The notes below the pieces were generated by a model, which made no database searches, had not been told where the DNA came from, and worked only from the letters and a program-made list of their open reading frames with translations. The translations under genes were made by a program, and so were the position numbers. 35,376 bases of DNA, taken from Galbibacter kalidii. GTDB lineage: Bacteria > Bacteroidota > Bacteroidia > Flavobacteriales > Flavobacteriaceae. How positions within the stretch are numbered: position 1 is the stretch's first letter; every line of letters begins with the position of its first letter. Below, one piece after another: positions 15,301-22,800 of this stretch. The stretch covers positions 1 through 35,376 of the forward strand of contig NZ_JAPFGA010000027.1 in assembly GCF_026241135.1 (NCBI RefSeq), given 5' to 3'.

Positions 15301-17171
15301 TGGGTGAAGGTCGAGGCTTTGCATTCGGGGCAGATTTTTCAGTGGACACCGGGGATATTAATTTCTTGATGGTCTACGCTAGGTTCCAGGCCGGGGCCGG
15401 TTTTGACATTATGCTCAAGGATTATGGCGAGGCCGCCTGTAAAAACAGGGGGGGCGATCAGATAGGGATAGATGGCTGGTACGCCAATGGACAGTCCTAT
15501 GCCTATTTGCAGGGAGAGCTGGGTATCAATATCAAGCTGTTCTTTGTACGGAAGAAGATCCCGATCATCAAGGGGGCTGCTGCTGTTCTACTGCAGGCCA
15601 AGGCACCAAACCCCGTATGGTTACGTGGCTATGTGGCCGGTGAATTTGAACTCTTGGGGGGACTTATAAAAGGGAACTTCCGGTTAAAACTCACCATAGG
15701 AGAAGAATGTGAACTCATGGACGCTTCACCACTTGGGGGAATGAAGATCATAGCAGATGTCACCCCAAAGGATGGCAGCAAAGATATTGATGTATTTGCT
15801 GCCCCTCAGGCTACCTTCTCCATGAAAGTCAATGAACCTATTGTTATCCCGGAAGACGATGGCGATAAAACCTATAAGATCATTGTAGAGAAATTCAGGA
15901 TTGTCCATGAAGGAAAAGAGATCCCCGGGAGGATCAAATGGGGGACCAATGGAGACCGGGGGACTTATATATCATCGGATATCCTGCCACCACATGAGCC
16001 CATGAAAGTTGAGGTAGAAGTAAGCTTCAAGGAATATGTCAATGGTAAGTACCAGACCATTATGGTCGATGGACAAAAAGCAGTGGAGACCGAAGTTCGG
16101 AATTTCACAACAGGGGAAGCACCGGACCATATCCCATTGCATAACATTGTATACTCTTATCCAGTCATCGATCAAAAGCATTTCCTGAAAAACGAATATG
16201 ACAAAGGATATATCCAGCTGGAACGCGGTCAGGATTACCTGTTTGATTTGGCCGATTGGAAAACCGATATCAGAGTGATTGATCAAACTGGAAAGCAAAG
16301 CACAACAGCTTTCAATTACGATACAGGGGACAATAAAGTGTTCTACAATACACCGGACCTGAGCAACAATACCCAATACAAAATGCTTATTGTGAGCACT
16401 ACCAAAAAGGAAAGTACTTCCAATAACGAAACGACCTATAAAAATCAAGATGCCGGGGATGGGAATACCACCCAGATCCGTCAGAACCAAGCCGAAAATG
16501 TCATTCAGGACGGTGAGATAGAACGCCTTGCTTATGATTTTAAGACCAGTAGGTACAACACCTTTAAACAAAAGATCAGGAACATAAATACGGTGAGCCG
16601 AAATTGGGGCAAGATCTATTCGGATGTGATTTTCCTGGCCAATCAAATTCAAAGTGATGAAACCTTTGACGTACCGGAATTAACCGGGAATGATTATACC
16701 GAAAACAAACCCTTGGTGAGTGTAACGGCAACACTTTCCGATGATTATTACCAAAAAGACATGAACCCGCCGTTGTACAGCCATTACCCCTTCGGCGGAA
16801 AATACACCGTGAAGAACAGGGAAGAAAACGAATATGGGATGCCACCTAAAAAAGCTGTACCAATTTTAGCACATTATCTAACGAGTGCAGAGTATGAAAC
16901 CAATCTGGCGTGGATGCGGAATAACTTCCCCTATTTCTATAACCTCCCATTGATTTATAAAAAAGACTGGGTGGATTTACATTCCCAGATTATAAACGAC
17001 TATGTGGATGGTAAGATTACCCGCTCCCACCCTGCCTATTCGTTTTTGGATAAGGACTATTACTTTATGCGTTATGGCAAGTACACTGTAAATATGCAGT
17101 ATATGCTACCGGGGGGTATTAGGGGAACAAGTATACAGTATGACTTTAAAAACAATAATAGATTTAGATAA
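12363..17171 (+). CDS. Giant exported beta-rich protein, unknown family (1602 aa)
   Basis: I chose the ATG at 12363 (MKRLLPCICFFSALLSYPST) because it starts a normal signal peptide; a GTG at 12333 and an ATG at 12357 are in frame upstream but would add residues before it. The product is not recognised. About residues 80-1050 are rich in glycine, aromatic residues and alternating strands, often as short repeats of a membrane-sheet or beta-solenoid kind (LFFGADDVKLSHQGGIIGDA, GFAGGAYYKMKRKGFSSAFS, WAVYHFAPGEWYIHMGTPTD). A proline run (GSPPPPPIV) lies near 955, an Ig-like stretch at about 1150-1260 (KWGTNGDRGTYISSDILPPH), and a mixed helical region follows to the end (YDFKNNNRFR). There is no T9SS sorting domain or lipobox. 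As first gene of the operon it may be a structural scaffold; this is inference. Confidence 0.8.
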   Translation: MKRLLPCICFFSALLSYPSTRGYLTLFHSDTLSLHAKKQPVVPEKKVSPSFLDKLASKFPEPVENSINRKISSPEFNWQYIKDTYKIPDTVATQQGIAAESFNEIEESGLWVKRFGNEDIVTLPVGVKDSVGNVEYAIGVVKAEINPKYTKLTVFARVRIPQSNEKGEPLELFFGADDVKLSHQGGIIGDAKLVLLGDVPIPFNGGNWLVTFNGGMDMGTGATMDLTYATIDCDGIKNLSLDGSVEFSRKYILPLTLNGEVDEASGERVRADFNVTVEDWNDLLVGVSVQPFTRAQKRNGKDYDGNFQFYLNEAVLDFSDLRNSPNVHFPEYYVEKGLLMPNPNTWRGIYIETIDVRLPKEYKTKGAIERKERIGFGAHHMIFDSYGLSGTFYADNLFQMDEGRTNEKGAWAYSLDHIEVSLAANQFIGAGFNGRILMPVSKETNESGKIGLRYAGLITEEEYMLHVATDSVVDFNLWQAKGQLLPNSSIELRVVESKFRPRAILNGRLAINASQKKSLETEGEYEENDSTAIVQFKGIEFQQMVLQTESPVFAVGYLGYNDEVKFGNFPVSIANIELTTQANYASLWFDLNINLMDGAGFGGSTRLGIQALNEERDYRQRWKYDGLDVQEIFISADMSAFSFEGRLTIMDDDPEYGDGFAGQLTAKFQSLGNVEIGASGIFGRVDGYRYWYFDASVNNLVPPGTPGLIVPSGFAGGAYYKMKRKGFSSAFSTAYYSDQEAQESGLSGKNRLAYAPDKNMGLGVKAMIMFYVGANGVVNGGAGFEVLFNNHGGISRMGFYGQAKIMAELPMGDDINNLMDKVKESAPALDDFMNVDDDSSLAKVGKPFLKKADMSFPDISTKMGVEAYVGIEYDFENSTLHGEFDLYVNVAGGVVAGRASKGRAGWAVYHFAPGEWYIHMGTPTDRLGLKIGVGPVSIQTGGYFMMGDKIPGSPPPPPIVAEILREDVQTLDYMRDLNALGEGRGFAFGADFSVDTGDINFLMVYARFQAGAGFDIMLKDYGEAACKNRGGDQIGIDGWYANGQSYAYLQGELGINIKLFFVRKKIPIIKGAAAVLLQAKAPNPVWLRGYVAGEFELLGGLIKGNFRLKLTIGEECELMDASPLGGMKIIADVTPKDGSKDIDVFAAPQATFSMKVNEPIVIPEDDGDKTYKIIVEKFRIVHEGKEIPGRIKWGTNGDRGTYISSDILPPHEPMKVEVEVSFKEYVNGKYQTIMVDGQKAVETEVRNFTTGEAPDHIPLHNIVYSYPVIDQKHFLKNEYDKGYIQLERGQDYLFDLADWKTDIRVIDQTGKQSTTAFNYDTGDNKVFYNTPDLSNNTQYKMLIVSTTKKESTSNNETTYKNQDAGDGNTTQIRQNQAENVIQDGEIERLAYDFKTSRYNTFKQKIRNINTVSRNWGKIYSDVIFLANQIQSDETFDVPELTGNDYTENKPLVSVTATLSDDYYQKDMNPPLYSHYPFGGKYTVKNREENEYGMPPKKAVPILAHYLTSAEYETNLAWMRNNFPYFYNLPLIYKKDWVDLHSQIINDYVDGKITRSHPAYSFLDKDYYFMRYGKYTVNMQYMLPGGIRGTSIQYDFKNNNRFR

Positions 17172-17175
17172 AGAA

Positions 17176-17200
17176 CTTAAGGTAAAAGTGCAGCCTTAAG
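17176..17200 (+). terminator. Intercistronic hairpin after the giant gene
   Basis: CTTAAGG (17176-17182) and CCTTAAG (17194-17200) are perfect inverted repeats around an 11-base loop, 4 bases after the stop. No T-run follows, so full termination is unlikely; it may stabilise or partly attenuate the message before the downstream genes. Confidence 0.35.
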
Positions 17201-17258
17201 GGAGAAACATTGAACAAATGCACATAAACAAATATTAACAATTTTAAAATTTTTAAAA

Positions 17259-17702
17259 ATGATGAAAAAACTAATGTACTTATGCTTAATGGTAGCCGTA
17301 ATGCCTTTTCTCTCATGTAGTAGTGATGATGATGATAATGGAGATGATCCAATAACTGCTGAATGGAAGCTTACTGCTGAGAAAGAAGTTGTAAATGGGG
17401 AAGAAGTTGATTTGAATATTTCCAATTGTCGAAAAAACTCTAGCCTGCAGTTTTATGGAGATGGAATGGCTGTTGTGGCCAATTATTCTGATCCTGAACC
17501 GGATGATACAGTTACATGTAAATTTGATGGTAGTTATGAGGGGACATGGGAAAATAGAGGGAATAACACTTATGCTATTAAAGATGAAAATGGTGAGGAA
17601 AGAACAGGGGAATTTACCTTTGAAGATAATAAAATGACAGTTCGTTATTCAGGTGATGATGGGGTGATTATCTCTATTTATACAATGGTAGAAGATTATT
17701 AA
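17259..17702 (+). CDS. Small lipocalin-like lipoprotein
   Basis: The 147-residue product has a lipoprotein signal (MMKKLMYLCLMVAVMPFLSC, lipidated at C20), directly followed by SSDDDDNGDD, the acidic export signal that sends Bacteroidota lipoproteins to the cell surface. The mature part resembles lipocalin-like domains of this phylum: AEWKLTAEKEVVNGEEVD, a central GSYEGTWENRGNNTYAIKD and the closing FTFEDNKMTVRYSGDDG strands. It has two cysteines (NCRKN, VTCKF) that could pair. It is more AT-rich than the genes on either side. Its position inside the operon suggests a surface component or stabiliser of the apparatus; the ligand is unknown. Confidence 0.65.
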   Translation: MMKKLMYLCLMVAVMPFLSCSSDDDDNGDDPITAEWKLTAEKEVVNGEEVDLNISNCRKNSSLQFYGDGMAVVANYSDPEPDDTVTCKFDGSYEGTWENRGNNTYAIKDENGEERTGEFTFEDNKMTVRYSGDDGVIISIYTMVEDY

Positions 17703-17721
17703 AATATTTACCTTTTTTTAA

Positions 17722-19827
17722 ATGCATATAATATACCCACATAAAAAAACTGTACTTACATTGTTAGGGTTGCTGTTTGTATTTCTGATGCAAGCACAAT
17801 ACAATCCTGCTGTAAGTGATACGGCTGCTGTTCAATTACATGCCCGTGCACAACAGGATCGGATATTGCTCCGTTGGGCGGTGGACAGGCCTTTGGAGTG
17901 GCAAAGGGCCAATACCTATGGTTTTTATTTGGATAAGTATGTATTTAAAAGAAACGGAATCCGGGTTGACCCCTTGGAAAAGGTCAATCCGGCTCCTATT
18001 TTTATCAAAGCCGATCCGTTGGAAGAGTGGCAACAGATCGTAGAAGAAAGCGATTATGCCGCCATTATTGCCCAGGCCTTATATGGTGAAGGGTTTAAGG
18101 TAGAAGGTACACAAAACCAAGGTCAGCTGGCAGAGATTGTCAATACGGCCCAGGAACAGGAGCAACGTTTTTCCTTTGGCCTGTATGCTGCCGATATGGA
18201 TTTTAAAGCTGCCGTAAAAGCAGGATGGGGTTATGTGGATGATGAGGTAAAACCCGGGGAGGAATATGTGTATCAGATAAAAACAGCCATTCCACAAGAA
18301 ATTGCCACCGTAAAAAGTGCTTCGGTATTGGTGGGGATCGATAGCTATGAAGAACTTCCGCAGCCGATGGGTTTACACGGGGTTTGGGGCGATAAAAATG
18401 TCATGCTTACTTGGGAATACGAACTTTTTAAAACGATCTACACCTCTTATAATATAGAACGCTCCAAAGATGGCACTAATTTTAAGGTATTAAGCCCGAC
18501 CCCAATCATTAATTTGAACGATAAACCCAATGCACCTGCCAAACGCATGTATTATGTGGATACCTTGGCACAAAACCATAAAAAATATTATTACAGGGTC
18601 TACGGGATTTCCCCTTTTGGTGAGAAAGGCCCCTATTCCGAGGTGATTTCAGGGGAAGGAAGCCCGACATTGGTGTTTACGCCCCGGATATCCGATTTTC
18701 AGTGGACCGACAATCAAAATGAAGCCCTTATTGAGTGGGAGTACCCCGAAGAAGGGGAAGATCTCATTACAAAATTTACCATGACAAGGGCAGATAAGGA
18801 TGCAGGCCCCTATCAGGTGATTTTTGACAGTATTCCCGTTCATAAAAGGGAGATTCTGTATTCAGAACTCAACCCTTCCAATTATGTAAAAATCCAAGCA
18901 GTCGGTGAAAACAATCAGGTCAAGGAATCCTTTTCCACCTTGATACAGCCTGTGGATTCCATACCGCCATTACCTCCGGTCGAACTGGAAGGGGCCATAG
19001 ACAGCTTGGGCGTGGTAAATTTATCATGGGCAGCAAATACGGAAAGGGATATAGCCGGTTATCGGGTGTTCAGGAAAAATATTGAAAAAGAAGAACCGGT
19101 ACAGTTAACGGTTTCCCCAACCGAGAACACCACCTATAAAGATACCGTTGTCCTCAAATCCCTCAACAGTAAAGTATATTATAGTGTGATAGCATTGGAC
19201 AAGCGGCATAACCAGTCTGATTTTTCAGAAACCCTGGTATTGGAAAAACCGGATGTAGTACCCCCATCATCGCCTATATTCACAAATTACAAAGTAGAAG
19301 ACGGCAAGGTACTGTTGCAATGGGAACGAAGCAGTGAAGAAAATGCTATCCATAACCTATACCGAAAAAACATAAGCGACAACCTGCCATGGGGGATCGT
19401 GTTTTCCACCAATGATACCATAAAAGAATATACAGATAAAAAAGTAAGCAAAAACAAGACCTACCGCTATGCCATTATGGCTACGGATAAAAGCGGTTTG
19501 GAATCAGAGCCCTCTACACCCATAACGGTAACCGTTACCAATTTGGAACCCCAAGAATATATAAAAACCCTTTCCGGCTATGCCGATAGGGAAAACAGAA
19601 CGATAGCACTCCACTGGAAGCTGAAAAATCAAGATGAAGTTGCCGAGGTGACCATTTATAAAAACGCATCAAACCAGCCTCCTGTAACCTTTAGGGTATT
19701 ACCGGCAAGTATTACCGAGATAAAGGATAAAAACATTAACCCTAACAACACATACAGTTACCATCTAAGGGCAACCCTAAAAACAGGGGAGCTCTCCAGA
19801 CTGGAAACTGTGGATGTAAAATATTGA
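17722..19827 (+). CDS. Exported multi-fibronectin-III protein (701 aa)
   Basis: A signal peptide at about 1-26 ends LFVFLMQAQ. An N-terminal domain of about 180 residues follows (RILLRWAVDRPLEWQRANTY, GWGYVDDEVKPGEEYVYQIK), itself FN3-like in parts. Then come about five fibronectin type III modules from about 208 to 701; clear examples have the W and Y core residues, such as VMLTWEYELFKTIYTSYNIE, VNLSWAANTERDIAGYRVFR and VLLQWERSSEENAIHNLYRK. It ends SRLETVDVKY with no sorting domain. The start follows the small lipoprotein by 19 bases, and the SprB-repeat gene begins 4 bases after its stop. FN3 chains are binding or spacer modules, so an adhesive or scaffold role is likely. It shares FN3 architecture with the toxin trunk downstream. 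Confidence 0.75.
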   Translation: MHIIYPHKKTVLTLLGLLFVFLMQAQYNPAVSDTAAVQLHARAQQDRILLRWAVDRPLEWQRANTYGFYLDKYVFKRNGIRVDPLEKVNPAPIFIKADPLEEWQQIVEESDYAAIIAQALYGEGFKVEGTQNQGQLAEIVNTAQEQEQRFSFGLYAADMDFKAAVKAGWGYVDDEVKPGEEYVYQIKTAIPQEIATVKSASVLVGIDSYEELPQPMGLHGVWGDKNVMLTWEYELFKTIYTSYNIERSKDGTNFKVLSPTPIINLNDKPNAPAKRMYYVDTLAQNHKKYYYRVYGISPFGEKGPYSEVISGEGSPTLVFTPRISDFQWTDNQNEALIEWEYPEEGEDLITKFTMTRADKDAGPYQVIFDSIPVHKREILYSELNPSNYVKIQAVGENNQVKESFSTLIQPVDSIPPLPPVELEGAIDSLGVVNLSWAANTERDIAGYRVFRKNIEKEEPVQLTVSPTENTTYKDTVVLKSLNSKVYYSVIALDKRHNQSDFSETLVLEKPDVVPPSSPIFTNYKVEDGKVLLQWERSSEENAIHNLYRKNISDNLPWGIVFSTNDTIKEYTDKKVSKNKTYRYAIMATDKSGLESEPSTPITVTVTNLEPQEYIKTLSGYADRENRTIALHWKLKNQDEVAEVTIYKNASNQPPVTFRVLPASITEIKDKNINPNNTYSYHLRATLKTGELSRLETVDVKY

Positions 19828-19831
19828 TGGT

Positions 19832-22800
19832 ATGAAGAGAGTTTTACTTTTGATCGTCTTATCGTTTTTTGGATATAATTTAACTTTTGCCCAAGAGTAT
19901 AGAATTGAAATAAAAAACCTGTCTCTCGAAGTAAATGGGGATGAAGGTGTTTGTGAATCTTGGGTGAAAATGACAGCGGAGTTTTATGGAGGAGCTCCAT
20001 CCCAGCAATTCTTATATTATAGTTTTGGAGGTGGGAAAGGGATGAAATATATGGACGACACTGTTGAAGAGATTTCTGGGGATTTAAAATCAATATATGT
20101 CCAAACCTACACAAATGAGAGGAAAGATGGGGTTTTTAGTAATCCATGTGGCGGAACAGAAATCTATCCTGATGGAAGAATAGAGTATCTTAACGATATA
20201 TGTACAATAAGTCATTATGAACATTATGGTAGAAATGGAGGGGATTTTGAAGCTTCCAATAGAATAAATTTTGATTATGAAATTTATCCAATAATAGAAT
20301 TAAATAAACTACCTGATAATAATATAGGCTATGATAAAGAGTTCAATCTTTCCGTCACGCCAGAATCCGATATGTATTCAAGTAGTGTATACAATTGGGA
20401 ATATTCTATTGGGTATAATAATTGGAAAAATATGCCGTCATGGACAAATGGTAGAAAAAATTTTGATATAATTCCAAAAGATTTTTTAGAAGCTGATGGG
20501 TTTTTACCTAAAGATGTAATTAATGAACGGATATATTTTAGGATTAATACATGTGGTGATAATACTACTAATGTTATTTGGTATACCATTCGAAAATCGG
20601 CCCCTTCGATTGTAAGGACCAGAAGTTTTCAAGCCACTTGTTATGGAGAAAGTGATGCCTATACAAGAGTGTTTTTTGATAGACAAATTGATCTTGGGGA
20701 ATATATTAGTTATGTATTGTATGATACAGAGATAGATGCATTTACTGATCCCGATACGGGTATAACATATTATGTTCCGGTTTCTAACAACAACAATATC
20801 ACTGAATTTGAAGAATCGGGAGGTGAATACTATTTGGATGTACTGGGAATTCCACCAAGTGAAAATTATAAGTTTGAAATTATCGGTTATGATGGTTATC
20901 CATATGATGACACCAATTTTGATGAAGAGAACGGGGATATAAAAGACTCCGGCTATGAAGGTGCGATTTTATACACGGGAGATGGGACATATAGTACCGA
21001 TATTGTAATTCCACAAACACCTCCGGTTGAATTTACTGCAACTAAATTACAGGACATTACTTGTTTTGAGACAGAGGACGGACAAATCGAACTTTCAACT
21101 ACGGGAGGGCTTACCGGGGAGTACCAATATATCATGTATGATGAAAGTGGGGGTGTTGTGGATAACTGGACAAATTTCTCCAATGGTTCTAACCACATTA
21201 TTACAGTAAAAGAAGAAGGAAGCTACAGGATATTTGTTAGGGACTCGAATGGTTGTGATGCATTAAAAAGGGATGGAAATGGAAATATAACCGAGGATGT
21301 TGATTTTAAAGAAATCTCTATCAATGAACCTCTACTCCTAGAGGCATTTCTTATTGACCTTGAAACCACTGAACCCACTGCCCATGGTTTTACCGATGGG
21401 GTGATTTCGATTGAAGTCAGTGGGGGTAACCATAACGATACCGGTTATACAGTGGTTTGGGAAAAAGATGGGTCAATCATAAACAATCCCAATACAGATC
21501 TAGGTTCAAATGGGGAAACCGGCGATAGTTTTGAGTATGGCGAAAGGTTGTTGGATGTTGGTGCAGGTACATACACAGCAAAAATTGAAGATAGTAAGGG
21601 ATGTACAATTGAAGTTAAAGATATCGAGATAGGTCAACCGGAAGCTTTGAGTTTGATTATAGATGAAACTCAAGCGATTTCATGTAACAATGCCAGTACC
21701 GATGATGATTTTGATCTGATGGATGGGGAGTTGACTGCCCGTGCCCGGGGAGGGGTACGTTTGGAGGCAGGGGATAATGGAGGTAGGTTTTATTATTATA
21801 CCTGGTATGAAAAGAACACTCAAGGGCAATGGATCGAGATGGAACAAGAAAAAGACAGTGTGTTATCCGATTTGCCCCAAGGAGAGTATGCTGTCAATAT
21901 CAAAGACAAAAACGAAATTGTTATAGGAAGGTATGAAGACAATAAACTTGTTGAAGAAACTCCTGTTGAGAAAGAGTTAAATGAACCAACTCCGATAAAA
22001 ATAACTATAGATTCCCTAAATGTATTATGTAACGGAGGAAACAATGCATGGATAGAAGCCAGTGTTACCGGTGGGACATTAAATGGAGAGGATACCTACA
22101 GATACGAATGGAATAATGGAGAAACAACAAGTAGGATAGAAAACCTCTATGCCGGAACATATACTTTGTACGTTTATGACTCTAACGACTGTTATGCCAC
22201 AAGGGAAGTTGTCATTGACGAACCCGACAAGCCATTGATGATAGAAGAATTTGCCTATAAACAACCCAAAGCTGCTGGACTTACCGATGGGTACATCCAA
22301 TACAAAATTACCGGGGGAACAGCAAAACCGGACAAAACATACAATTATCAATGGACAGATGCAGCTGGAAATAACCTAAATGCTCAAGTCACCGATTCCT
22401 TGGCAAGCGATGGCTATTACATCAAACTAAATAATATAGGTAAGGGAACCTATTCCTTAACGGTTACCGATGCCAATTATTCAAAAACAGATAGCGACTT
22501 AGGGTGTACGGCAAGTGATGCGTATAAATTGGACGAACCCGACCCTTTGGAACTCTCTGTCGAAAAAACAAAAGTTATTTCCTGTAACGCCCTTAATGAA
22601 TATGGAAACCCCTGGGCCGATGGAGAGCTTACCGCCCATGCCAAAGGTGGGGTCTGGTTACAACCTGGAGATAATGGTGGACTTCGTTACTACTATACCT
22701 GGAAAAAGAAGGATGCAAATGGAACATGGCAGGTGCTTACCGACCAAACAGATAGTATTGCCATTAACCTCGATGCCGGGGAATACGCCGTCAATATAAA

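Noticed and set aside
15972-16652. 226-codon minus-strand frame inside the giant gene
   Set aside because: Antisense to a clear coding frame with good codon character; no signal or domain in the antisense product.
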